Below, piece by piece: positions 14,779 through 21,132 of a stretch of DNA of 21,204 nt. How positions within the stretch are numbered: position 1 is the stretch's first letter; each line of letters opens with the position of its first letter. A model generated the notes under the pieces. That model saw nothing but the letters and a program-made list of their open reading frames with translations. It was not told the DNA's origin and ran no database searches. Source of the stretch: Clostridiales bacterium (lineage in GTDB: Bacteria; Bacillota; Clostridia; Christensenellales; Aristaeellaceae); NCBI GenBank assembly GCA_019419995.1, contig JAHZHZ010000025.1:1-21204 (forward strand), read 5' to 3'. The translations under genes were made by a program, and so were the position numbers.

Positions 14779-15097
14779 CTAATACCCGGAATAATTCAGC
14801 GATTATTTTCAATAAAAAGAAAATAACGACAAATAACATCAAAAAACGATAGTCTTGGACAACCACAATTTCCGGCAATGCTCACAGATAAGCAGATTCG
14901 ACGAAGGTTTCTGAAAGAGTGTATAACACTGCGAAATTAGGAAACCTGTCTTAATAGGCTGCAGGTTTTTTTCTATCTATCCACTGCAATATTTTAAAAT
15001 AAACTCTAAGAAAGGTCAGCATGAGCACTGTTGTTTATCCACCCCAAACTCATGTTGGCTAAATTTGGGACCCACAACCTTGAATATTTTTGGACGC
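14779..15097. other. Non-coding gap between importer promoter and rubredoxin terminator
   Basis: No convincing gene is seen in about 320 bases. The left part is A/T-rich with the inverted repeat TTATTTTC/GAAAATAA. At 14942-14974 on the plus strand, AAACCTG and CAGGTTT form a 7-bp stem with a 13-nt loop followed by seven Ts, which looks like an intrinsic terminator. Only a weak candidate promoter (TCGACG, 18 bp, TATAAC near 14921) precedes it. A short RNA of about 45 nt, or a remnant of a lost gene, is possible. Confidence 0.4.
14942..14972 (+). terminator. Orphan plus-strand intrinsic terminator
   Basis: The stem is AAACCTG (14942-14948) with CAGGTTT (14962-14968), then a T-run through 14972. 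No plus-strand gene lies upstream in the window, because the importer operon is transcribed the other way from 14743. It may end a small RNA or guard against antisense transcription. Confidence 0.5.
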
Positions 15098-15131
15098 AAA
15101 AAGAGCGCGGCTAGAAAATAAACCGCGCTCT
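15098..15131 (-). terminator. Intrinsic terminator of the rubredoxin gene
   Basis: AGAGCGCGG (15102-15110) and CCGCGCTCT (15123-15131) form a perfect 9-bp stem with a 12-nt loop. On the minus strand it is followed by TTTTTGCG. It begins about 54 nt after the rubredoxin stop. Confidence 0.85.
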
Positions 15132-15184
15132 CAATGATCTTTGAAGGGATAATTTCAGCAAAAGCTTTTCATTGCACAGGGCTC

Positions 15185-15340
15185 TCAAGCCTCGGAAAAA
15201 CTCTCTTTTCCCGCGCCACACAGGGGGCAGACAAAATCCTCGGGAAGATCTTCAAATTTCGTACCAGGCTCGATACCATTGTCCGGATCGCCCAGAGCTT
15301 CGTCATATTCCCAACCGCAAAGATCGCATACATACTTCAT
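15185..15340 (-). CDS. Rubredoxin
   Basis: A 51-residue one-iron electron-transfer protein, the standard length for the family. The four iron-binding cysteines are in two CxxC knuckles, Cys5-Cys8 (VCDLCGW) and Cys38-Cys41 (VCPLCGAGK). Between them is the conserved GDPDNGI-PGT-FEDLPEDF core. The start at 15340 is set by AAGGAGG 8 nt upstream; a longer frame from 15409 would add 23 residues without family support. The gene is monocistronic with its own terminator and is divergent from the transporter gene. In anaerobes rubredoxin usually feeds electrons to oxygen- or peroxide-reducing enzymes, but no partner is encoded nearby. Confidence 0.96.
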   Translation of the reverse strand: MKYVCDLCGWEYDEALGDPDNGIEPGTKFEDLPEDFVCPLCGAGKESFSEA

Positions 15341-15449
15341 TTCTTTGTCCTCCTTAAATATAATAATCTCCAACGAAATAGATAAACAGCCACAGAAGAA
15401 TTGAAACAAGAGAAAAGCCGGAAATATTCCAAATTATTGTAAATATTGG

Positions 15450-15478
15450 GTGACAAACTCATAGAGGGCGTGTATAAT
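15450..15478 (+). promoter_or_regulatory. Promoter of the NSS transporter gene
   Basis: GTGACA (15450-15455), a 17-bp spacer and a perfect TATAAT (15473-15478) lie about 34 bp before the transporter start, giving a short leader. No riboswitch or T-box fits in the leader. Confidence 0.75.
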
Positions 15479-15511
15479 AAATCAGTATCACTGTTTTGGG
15501 GGTATTGAGAA

Positions 15512-16912
15512 ATGGAAACGAAAAAAAAGCGTGGCAGTTTCACTGGCTCCATCGGCTTTGTGTTGGCTGCGGCAGGCAGTGCGGTAGGCCTTGGAAACAT
15601 CTGGCGCTTTCCCTATCTGGCGGCAAAAGGCGGCGGAGGCGTATTCATCCTCTGTTATATCATCCTTGCACTGACCTTTGGCTTTACGCTACTGGTAACG
15701 GAGATTGCCATCGGGCGCAAGACGCGCCAGAGCCCACTTACTGCATATGGAAAAATCCACCCCCGTTGGGGTGGCATTGGTGTGATGGCCTGCGTGGTTC
15801 CAGTAATTATTTTACCCTATTACTGTTCCATCGGAGGATGGGTACTGAAGTATCTCTCGGTATTTATTACAGGTAACGGCGTAGCGGCAGCTCAGGATGG
15901 TTACTTTTCCAGCTATACTGCCAGCGGAATGCAACCCATTCTATGGATGATCGTGTATCTGATGCTGACAGGCTTTGTGGTATATAACGGCGTGAACAAA
16001 GGTATCGAAAATTACAGCAAGATCCTCATGCCCATACTTCTGGTGCTGGTAGTGGGAATTTCCATCTTTTCCTTAACGCTGCGTCATACCGATGCTCAGG
16101 GTATCACTCGCACGGGCCTGCAGGGATTAAAAATCTATCTGGTGCCCAACTTCAGCGGAATAGACCTCAATGCCTTTCTAATTATACTGGTAGACGCGCT
16201 GGGGCAACTGTTTTACTCCATCAGTGTGGCCATGGGTATTATGGTGGCCTACGGTTCCTATGCCCGGAAAGAAACCAATTTGATGAAATCCATCAATCAG
16301 ATTGAGTTTTTTGATACCCTTGTGGCACTGCTTGCAGGCATGATGATCATCCCTGCTGTGTACACCTTTATGGGACAGGAAGGTATGTCTCAGGGCCCTG
16401 GACTGATGTTCATTTCACTGCCCAAAATTTTTCAGGCCATGGGCGGCATAGGTACAGTTATCGGTGCACTCTTTTTCCTGATGGTCACTTTTGCAGCGAT
16501 CACTTCTTCTGTATCAGTGATGGAAGCCATCGTCTCCAGCCTCATGGATCGCTTCACCATATCCAGAAAGAAGAGTACGCTCATCGTGCTTGCCTATGGC
16601 ATCATCATGGGAATCGTGGTCTGTCTGGGCTACAATATCTTCTATTTTAAGCTTACGCTGCCCAACGGCACTGTGGGGCAGATTCTGGATCTGATGGACT
16701 ACATCAGTAACAACTGTCTGATGCCGCTGGTGGCGCTCCTTACCTGTGTGCTCATCGGCTGGGTGGCCAAGCCTAATACCGTCATCGACGAGGTTTGCAT
16801 TACCGGCTGTAAATTCCACCGGCGCAGGCTGTACATCGTTATGATTCGTGTAGTCGCACCCATTATGTTGTTTATGATGTTGCTTCAGTCCTTTGGTCTG
16901 CTCAGGCTTTAA
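15512..16912 (+). CDS. NSS-family Na+-dependent amino-acid transporter
   Basis: A 466-residue membrane protein of the neurotransmitter:sodium symporter (SNF/LeuT-fold) family, which imports amino acids or related compounds with Na+. The family signature in the broken first helix is clear: AAAGSAVGLGNIWRFPYLA (19-37), which carries the Na+ and substrate contacts. It is followed by GGGGVFILCYI. About eleven to twelve membrane segments are visible, and the length fits bacterial members such as TnaT/MhsT. The start is set by a GGGGG site 9 nt upstream. It has its own promoter and terminator, so it is a single-gene unit. The substrate cannot be named; Trp, Tyr, Leu or Ala carriers are all known in the family. 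Confidence 0.95.
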   Translation: METKKKRGSFTGSIGFVLAAAGSAVGLGNIWRFPYLAAKGGGGVFILCYIILALTFGFTLLVTEIAIGRKTRQSPLTAYGKIHPRWGGIGVMACVVPVIILPYYCSIGGWVLKYLSVFITGNGVAAAQDGYFSSYTASGMQPILWMIVYLMLTGFVVYNGVNKGIENYSKILMPILLVLVVGISIFSLTLRHTDAQGITRTGLQGLKIYLVPNFSGIDLNAFLIILVDALGQLFYSISVAMGIMVAYGSYARKETNLMKSINQIEFFDTLVALLAGMMIIPAVYTFMGQEGMSQGPGLMFISLPKIFQAMGGIGTVIGALFFLMVTFAAITSSVSVMEAIVSSLMDRFTISRKKSTLIVLAYGIIMGIVVCLGYNIFYFKLTLPNGTVGQILDLMDYISNNCLMPLVALLTCVLIGWVAKPNTVIDEVCITGCKFHRRRLYIVMIRVVAPIMLFMMLLQSFGLLRL

Positions 16913-16956
16913 ATTTTTTCCTTGTGTACATCAAAACACATTTTATTTTTCGACAC

Positions 16957-16992
16957 AGACGGCTTGCGCACTTTCTGCGCTGCCGTCTTTTC
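16957..16992 (+). terminator. Intrinsic terminator after the NSS transporter
   Basis: AGACGGC (16957-16963) pairs with GCCGTCT (16982-16988). An inner GCGCA/TGCGC helix extends the stem, and TTTTC follows. It lies 44 nt after the stop codon. Confidence 0.8.
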
Positions 16993-17130
16993 AAAACCAA
17001 CAGAAACAATTAAATACATCCCCAGTAAATTGAAATAAAAAAACGAACTATATTATCAAAAACAACTCAATAATTCGGTCAATACTGCCCATAATTTAAA
17101 AAAATAATCGAAGATTTTTTTAAAATCCTA
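16993..17130. other. A/T-rich spacer upstream of the large RNA
   Basis: No gene is seen. The stretch is rich in A-tracts and T-tracts immediately upstream of a perfect -35 box, as expected for an UP-element-like enhancer of a highly expressed RNA promoter. Confidence 0.4.
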
Positions 17131-17159
17131 TTGACATATGCAAGAAGCTGTGATATCAT
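17131..17159 (+). promoter_or_regulatory. Promoter of the large non-coding RNA
   Basis: A perfect TTGACA (17131-17136), a 17-bp spacer and TATCAT (17154-17159) predict transcription from about 17166. The upstream 100 bases are strongly A/T-rich. Confidence 0.82.
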
Positions 17160-17165
17160 TAAATC

Positions 17166-17902
17166 AAGCCAAGGGAAAAAGGAAAAAGGAGACCGAGCGC
17201 AGAGTCGCTATCGTTCCGGTAGATTGGAAACCATAGGAAAGTGGCCCAAATAGCAAGACCGGAACAGAAAGGAGACCCGGTAACCTGGTCCAAGGCAAAT
17301 TGACGAAATGAGAAAGGGGCGAGTCCGATGTACTACGATCCATCAGAAAGGTTCATCTGCTTTGTCCCTGGCAATGATTAGCATAGATCAAAGCCCCAGC
17401 AGATGAGGCGCTCATAAAGAGCTCTAAGGAAAAAACGTTCTGAATTAAGAGTTTCATTAGTGAGAGTTTCGAAGGTTTCGGAAACAGACGTCGCTCATAT
17501 AGAGAATCGTAGATCCGAAGAAAAGAAGGTTTCATGAATCCGAAACGCGGATGAGAGCCATAACTCCGAAACAGATGGAAAGAAACTCCGTAAATATTCG
17601 GAAGGGAATCTTGCCAGAAGAAAGTACAATGAATTTGGATTTTCTGTAGTGAAATCAGTTTTCAGTTGTACATTCACACTCAATGGCAGAATATTCTGAA
17701 GAAGCGGAGAATGGAAACTCGAGCAAAGAGAACAGTTCCCCCTGAATTTGAGCGAAATTCCGAAACAAAGAGCGCTGAGTTGTTGACAGAGACAAAGCGA
17801 ACCCGGTTTACTGGATGAGCATTGCGGCGGGGCAGAGCAGATGAATATAGATAAAACAGCATAGCTTGGAAGGGCCGCCGGCAATTTTTGTCGGCGGTTT
17901 TT
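17166..17902 (+). ncRNA. Large structured non-coding RNA (ROOL/GOLLD/OLE-like or novel)
   Basis: About 737 nt between a strong promoter and a strong terminator contain stop codons in all plus frames and no ribosome site for a long product. The sequence is purine-rich and full of short helices. These include GTTCCGGT/ACCGGAAC (17213-17220 with 17258-17265), TCATCTGC/GCAGATGA (17353-17360 with 17399-17406), an adjoining CTTTG/CAAAG (17360-17364 with 17389-17393), GACC/GGTC at about 17274-17290, ATCCG/CGGAT near 17538-17552, GTACAA/TTGTAC near 17624-17671 and CAGAATATTCTG near 17687-17698. The 5' end CAAGC/CCAAG (17165-17173) can pair with GCTTG/CTTGG (17864-17869), closing the whole molecule. 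The motif CCGAAAC recurs three times. Size, ornateness and A/G-rich loops match the giant bacterial RNA classes, with ROOL the leading guess. It is not tmRNA, RNase P RNA or a group II intron by visible motifs. Confidence 0.8.
17875..17902 (+). terminator. Intrinsic terminator of the large RNA
   Basis: CCGCCG (17875-17880) pairs with CGGCGG (17892-17897), with two further inner pairs, a T-rich loop and a TTTTT tail. It sits 48 nt before the next start codon, so the kinase-like gene either has its own start signal or depends on read-through. Confidence 0.88.
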
Positions 17903-17904
17903 AA

Positions 17905-17935
17905 TTTCCTTGACGACGCATAAAATACAAGGAAA
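17905..17935 (+). repeat. 8-bp inverted repeat before the kinase-like gene
   Basis: TTTCCTTG (17905-17912) and CAAGGAAA (17928-17935) are perfect complements flanking a 15-nt loop that holds TAAAAT, a possible -10 box without a clear -35. It may be a leader hairpin overlapping the ribosome-site region, or an operator. Confidence 0.4.
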
Positions 17936-17949
17936 GAGGAGGGTTTGCG

Positions 17950-18594
17950 ATGAAAAAGGCATGGGTCATCACTATTGGCCGTGAATTTTGTAGCGGTGGT
18001 TCAGAAGTAGCGCGCAAAGTAGCGCAACGGATGGAAATTCCCTATTACGACCGGGATCTGATTGATCATGCCGTAGAGCGAACCAACCTGAGCCGAGAAA
18101 TTGTGCAGGACTGCGACGAACGGGCCAAACCTTTCCGCTTGGGTGATCCTTACGGTAGCGGTTATATGTATCGAGATGATCCAGCACTTGTATTGCCCAT
18201 ACACACTAGGGTATATGAAGCTCAGTGCGACGCCATCAGACATCTTGCAGGAAAGGGACCGTGCGTGATCGTGGGCCGCTGTGCAGACTATGTGCTGGGA
18301 GAATGCAGCAATGTACTGCAAGTGATGAGTGTATTTATTCGGGCGGATTTAGATAAGCGAATAGCCCGAGCTGTACGCACATTAGAGATAAGTGAGTCCG
18401 AAGCCCGAAAACTAGTGGTCAAGACGGATAAAATTCGCGGGAAGTACTATAATGCGCATACCCAGAGAGACTGGGGTGCAATGGGCAACTATTCGCTGAT
18501 TGTAGATACCGGAACCTTTGGGACAGATGGTGCTGCCTCTCTGATTGAATCTGCGGTAAAAGAACTTCTAGAAAGGGATGAAACTGAACTATAA
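17950..18594 (+). CDS. Cytidylate-kinase-like family protein
   Basis: A 214-residue P-loop protein of the cytidylate-kinase-like family (AAA_26/Cmk2 type), common in Clostridia. The N-terminus ITIGREFCSGGSEVARKVA (8-26) is the family P-loop, in which GREFCSGG replaces a classical Walker A. It is followed by IPYYDRDLI, CVIVGRCADYVL near residue 110 and a basic lid-like segment KTDKIRGKYY near 160. True CMP kinase (cmk) has a different, Walker-A-type N-terminus, so it should not be named cmk. The substrate is not established for most of this family. The start has GAGGAGG 6-7 nt upstream. It follows the large RNA by 48 nt, and whether the two are functionally linked is unknown. Confidence 0.88.
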   Translation: MKKAWVITIGREFCSGGSEVARKVAQRMEIPYYDRDLIDHAVERTNLSREIVQDCDERAKPFRLGDPYGSGYMYRDDPALVLPIHTRVYEAQCDAIRHLAGKGPCVIVGRCADYVLGECSNVLQVMSVFIRADLDKRIARAVRTLEISESEARKLVVKTDKIRGKYYNAHTQRDWGAMGNYSLIVDTGTFGTDGAASLIESAVKELLERDETEL

Positions 18595-18914
18595 GCCGGA
18601 TTTTTCCCCACTGAATTGGGATGAGGCAGAATTTTTCTATTACTATTGAAAATCTATTTGGATAAATGCATCAATTGGCTTGCCCTTCACATCCACCTGG
18701 TGCTATTTATAATATGGGGTGAATCTTCCGTTAAAGAGGGAGATTCACTTTTTTAAGGCTGCGTATGAGTATTGGTGGCATATTGTATTATAGACTTCTC
18801 CAATATTTTTGCAGTAAAGTCAGTTTTTCTAAACCAAATGAAAAATTCTGATATCAAGCGTACTTCATATCCCAGCATGGGTTAGAATAAGATGCTTCAA
18901 GGAGGTGTTTAGAA
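18595..18914. other. Non-coding gap with a terminator
   Basis: No gene is seen in these 320 bases. Apart from the strong terminator at 18719-18754, the sequence is A/T-rich with no convincing -35/-10 pair for the following gene. TAGAAT at about 18883-18888 is a possible -10. Confidence 0.5.
18719..18754 (+). terminator. Intrinsic terminator downstream of the kinase-like gene
   Basis: GTGAATCT-TCC (18719-18729) pairs with GGG-AGATTCAC (18738-18748), an 11-bp stem with one G-U wobble and an 8-nt loop. Six Ts follow. It lies about 125 nt after the kinase-like stop, leaving an unusually long 3' untranslated region. Confidence 0.88.
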
Positions 18915-19457
18915 ATGGAACGATTCAAAATGATCCTCAAATCTCTAAAGCCTCGCAACGAGGCTATGCGTTCCAATCCATCCCAGCTTATTCGCTTTTC
19001 TGAGGAATTACCCCCATTAGAAAACCATTATTCTCATGAAAAATACCCCATTGAAGCTATTGAGTTACGGCTGAACAACTGTAAGGTGATTGCAGACCAC
19101 TTGCCCAAAGCTGACGCAAAGCACATACAAGAAGAAGCACAGAAAATTTATTTGCGGCATGAGGATCTCACCCAGGAGCTTCACCAATTTAATCGTCAGG
19201 CGGATGCACTAGGCCGTGAGATACTGGCGTTGACGGCAGCAGCCAAACCCCTACAGGAGCCCGGCATAGCCACTTCAGACGTCAAGTCACTTCGGGCTGC
19301 CTTGACTCAGCAGGCAGATGAACTGAGAAAAAGGCGTGCCGCATATGAATCGGAAGCCAAGATCCTGGAAGAACGTATACAGCACATCATCAGCGAAATT
19401 AATGTTCTCTACAAAAATGCCTGTATGCTAGCAAAAAAATATGCGCCCCAACTATAA
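18915..19457 (+). CDS. Coiled-coil protein of unknown function
   Basis: I do not recognise this 180-residue protein. It has no signal peptide, membrane segment or cysteine motif. After a short N-terminal region rich in Arg, Asn and Pro (about 1-45), it is predicted by eye to be almost all alpha-helix, with long heptad-like stretches rich in Glu, Ala, Leu and Gln (about 47-115 and 125-175). The two helical blocks are separated by a Pro/Gly turn (PLQEPGIATSD). AAGGAGGTG lies 7 nt before the ATG, an excellent ribosome site. It ends 49 nt from the convergent gene, sharing a terminator region. A structural or scaffold role is possible but unproven. Confidence 0.8.
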   Translation: MERFKMILKSLKPRNEAMRSNPSQLIRFSEELPPLENHYSHEKYPIEAIELRLNNCKVIADHLPKADAKHIQEEAQKIYLRHEDLTQELHQFNRQADALGREILALTAAAKPLQEPGIATSDVKSLRAALTQQADELRKRRAAYESEAKILEERIQHIISEINVLYKNACMLAKKYAPQL

Positions 19458-19461
19458 AAGC

Positions 19462-19494
19462 GGAGCGGCCCCGCTCCACGCAGGTAACCGCTCC
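19462..19494. terminator. Shared bidirectional terminator with three complementary arms
   Basis: GGAGCGG (19462-19468) can pair with either CCGCTCC at 19471-19477 or CCGCTCC at 19488-19494. On the plus strand, pairing with the distal arm leads into a T-rich tail (TTGTGTTTATTTT). On the minus strand the proximal hairpin is followed by GCTTTTATAG. It can therefore serve both converging genes, with alternative folds. Confidence 0.72.
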
Positions 19495-19505
19495 TTGTGT
19501 TTATT

Positions 19506-19841
19506 TTAGGTGGTAGGAATTACGGGATTTACGGCTGCCACATTTTCAGCCAGACTTACCGTGTCTTCCATCTTCATTGCCAGCAACATCTGGTTCTTAA
19601 TCACATCGCGAACCATCTTACCGGCCAGTCGGTTGGTCTCCAGAATCTGATCCATTCCGGCAGCGGTACCCTGAGCAGTTTCCAGCGTACCCAGTGCAAA
19701 CTGGATTTTTTCTGCTTCCGCATTGAGAATGTGCGCCAAGCTCAGTTCTTCCATGCCAATGGAAGAAAGAATAATGTTGACGGCGTCATTTCTGTCAATT
19801 TCAATGTTGGGATTCAGATTCGGGATGTTCGGCATCGACAT
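19506..19841 (-). CDS. LAHILNAE-motif small protein (paralog B)
   Basis: A 111-residue protein with a Pro/Asn-rich N-terminus (MSMPNIPNLNPNIEI) and an all-helical body. The block LSLAHILNAEAEKIQFALG (about 33-51) is shared with the 96-residue protein at 19950-20240, as are ILETN and MV--V---M--L--K further on. From memory, proteins with this NIPNI start and HI-NAEGEK block are widespread in spore-forming Firmicutes and often lie near spore-surface or collagen-like genes, without a known function. No signal peptide or membrane segment is visible. Compared with its paralog it carries about eight extra residues after the ET motif. It starts 1 nt after the stop of a 35-codon ORF, with AAGGAG 9 nt upstream. 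Confidence 0.85.
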   Translation of the reverse strand: MSMPNIPNLNPNIEIDRNDAVNIILSSIGMEELSLAHILNAEAEKIQFALGTLETAQGTAAGMDQILETNRLAGKMVRDVIKNQMLLAMKMEDTVSLAENVAAVNPVIPTT

Positions 19842-19842
19842 G

Positions 19843-19950
19843 CTACATTTCTCCTTTTTGCTGCATCATTGGATGAAAATCCGAAAAGGTTAGCTGGATA
19901 GCTTCCCCTTCCTCTTCATTGGTATGTCTTTGCGGGAAAAAGGTGCACAT
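19843..19950 (-). CDS. 35-residue small ORF between the two paralogs
   Basis: An ATG at 19950 overlaps the TGA of the upstream gene by one base (TGATG), and the ORF ends in TAG one base before the next ATG. It encodes 35 residues beginning MCTFFPQRH and ending MMQQKGEM, with an acidic middle (NEEEGEA) and a QLTFSDFHP segment. It has no membrane segment. A GAGGAAGAGG stretch inside the upstream gene can act as ribosome site. Exact packing on both sides argues for a translated, translationally coupled gene, and the family is unknown to me. The alternative is a simple intergenic coincidence. Confidence 0.6.
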   Translation of the reverse strand: MCTFFPQRHTNEEEGEAIQLTFSDFHPMMQQKGEM

Positions 19951-20240
19951 CAATCCTCTTCCTCATTCACTTCGCAAAGGCAATCTTTAAACAGTGCCAA
20001 TTTGGATTGCAACACCATTTCCAGCTGCGTGACGGCCCCTACCATGGACTCTACTGATTTGTTTGTGGCCAGAATTTTCTCGTAAGATGTCTCTCTGTTG
20101 CCGATGGCGCGCTGTAATTTCTCTCCTTCAGCATTGAGAATGTGTGCCAATGCAGTCTGCTGTAGAGCCACTGATTCAATAATATCAGTAATCGCCTGCC
20201 TGCGATTGGTGGTGCTAGACGTAATAACAGGCATTCCCAT
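19950..20240 (-). CDS. LAHILNAE-motif small protein (paralog A)
   Basis: A 96-residue, mostly helical protein. The shared motif TALAHILNAEGEKLQRAIG spans about residues 29-47, followed by ILATN and SMVGAV. The C-terminus is acidic (NEEED) and carries two cysteines (DCLCEV) absent from the paralog. AGGAGG lies 10 nt before the ATG, and the TGA is coupled to the next ORF. Gene duplication followed by divergence explains the pair. The function is unknown; a spore- or surface-associated role is suggested only by remembered context of similar proteins. An 86-nt gap separates it from the membrane-protein gene, with a possible TTGAGA-17-GATAAG promoter. Confidence 0.85.
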   Translation of the reverse strand: MGMPVITSSTTNRRQAITDIIESVALQQTALAHILNAEGEKLQRAIGNRETSYEKILATNKSVESMVGAVTQLEMVLQSKLALFKDCLCEVNEEED

Positions 20241-20326
20241 GAAAATTCTACCTCCTTTATTTTTGAACTTATCTGTCCATACTTGTTTTTTCTCAACTTG
20301 ATAAAATTTATTTTTTGTTTTCTCTT

Positions 20327-20905
20327 CTATTGAAGATTCTTACTTGCACTGATCAGAAACCCTATTCCACCCGCAACGAAGTCCCTCAGTTGAGTCAGCG
20401 TAGCCAAACCTGAATCTGAATCCAGATTGGCATGTAAGGCCTCAACATTTCGAACCATTAGCAACAATATCAGAGAAATAATGCTGATTCCTCCTACAAT
20501 CCATATCTGGCGCATTCTTTTTTGGGGTACTTTATAATGTATCGGAGCTAATTTATCATCTCCACTAGAGTTTTGACGAACTTCGGATGTCTCAGAGGTA
20601 AAGCCAATTTTAGCTACAGGGCCATTGGCATTTTCTTGGGGCAATTTAATCTGAGAGATCGCTTCCGTATTTTTCTGCTCGTCATTCTTTTTCTCGGTAT
20701 CCCCAATAAAATATCCAAAAATAATAGCCGCCATGGATCGGGTCACTACATCAATGGCCTCCGTACCCTTAATTTCTCCCGTTGTCAACACTAAAATAAA
20801 CTGAATAAATAGAAAGAGCATTGCCAAAATTAGTATTTTTTCCACTGCAGGAATGCTTTTGATGCAAAAATAAAGCCATCTGCGCTTCTCCAGCCACTTC
20901 TTCAT
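20327..20905 (-). CDS. Small multi-pass membrane protein of unknown function
   Basis: I do not recognise this 192-residue protein. The start at 20905 is chosen because AGGAGG lies 8 nt upstream; an in-frame ATG at 20962 has no such site. A basic N-terminus (KKWLEKRRW) precedes a membrane helix at about 24-42. Next comes a glycine-containing hydrophobic segment SMAAIIFGYFIGD near 56-68, a charged linker of about 60 residues, another helix (IWIVGGISIISLILLLMV, about 133-150), and a second short segment FVAGGIGFLISA near the C-terminus. The helix-plus-short-segment unit appears twice, hinting at an internal duplication. It may be co-transcribed with the two paralogs downstream; a possible promoter (TTGAGG-18-TATAAT) lies upstream near 21000-21030. 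Confidence 0.75.
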   Translation of the reverse strand: MKKWLEKRRWLYFCIKSIPAVEKILILAMLFLFIQFILVLTTGEIKGTEAIDVVTRSMAAIIFGYFIGDTEKKNDEQKNTEAISQIKLPQENANGPVAKIGFTSETSEVRQNSSGDDKLAPIHYKVPQKRMRQIWIVGGISIISLILLLMVRNVEALHANLDSDSGLATLTQLRDFVAGGIGFLISASKNLQ

Positions 20906-20962
20906 CCAAAAAACCTCCTGACGCAGCGTATGCAGCCAAGCATTTTCCCGTTCCAACCACAT

Positions 20963-21093
20963 CGGAAAAAGCAGGGACAGGGAACTGGACTTATGAAAAT
21001 TATAAAATTATATACAGCTCTCCCTCAAGGTTTTTGATCTTGAAGCTTTCGCGCCTCTTGACCGGATTGGATGTGTTATTTTTTTTGCGCTAC
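20963..21093. other. Divergent intergenic region before tRNA-Leu
   Basis: No gene is seen. On the minus strand TTGAGG, 18 bp and TATAAT (about 21000-21030) may drive the membrane-protein gene. A short TCAAG/CTTGA inverted repeat is also present. Confidence 0.4.
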
Positions 21094-21122
21094 TTGACAA
21101 ACAAAAGATTGGCGAGTATAAT
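21094..21122 (+). promoter_or_regulatory. Consensus promoter of tRNA-Leu
   Basis: TTGACA (21094-21099), a 17-bp spacer and TATAAT (21117-21122) match the SigA consensus perfectly, 10 bp before the tRNA. This fits a strongly expressed stable RNA. Confidence 0.9.
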
Positions 21123-21132
21123 AATTATGTTC

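Noticed and set aside
15000..15095. Possible transposase remnant in the non-coding gap
   Set aside because: No frame of useful length, no inverted terminal repeats and no target duplication could be seen.
17776..17812. Internal promoter (TTGACA-18-TTTACT) near the end of the large RNA for the kinase-like gene
   Set aside because: The -10 is poor, the start would be upstream of a strong terminator, and the sequence is better explained as part of the RNA fold.
17166..17902. tmRNA, RNase P RNA or group II intron
   Set aside because: I see no tRNA-like ends or tag frame, no conserved RNase P core sequences, no GUGYG start or domain V, and no intron-encoded protein.
17495..17962. Minus-strand ORF of 155 codons across the large RNA
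   Set aside because: Its protein is an unstructured Ser/Phe/Leu-rich string, as expected when a purine-rich RNA is read on the wrong strand. It has no family match I know and it covers the RNA's terminator.
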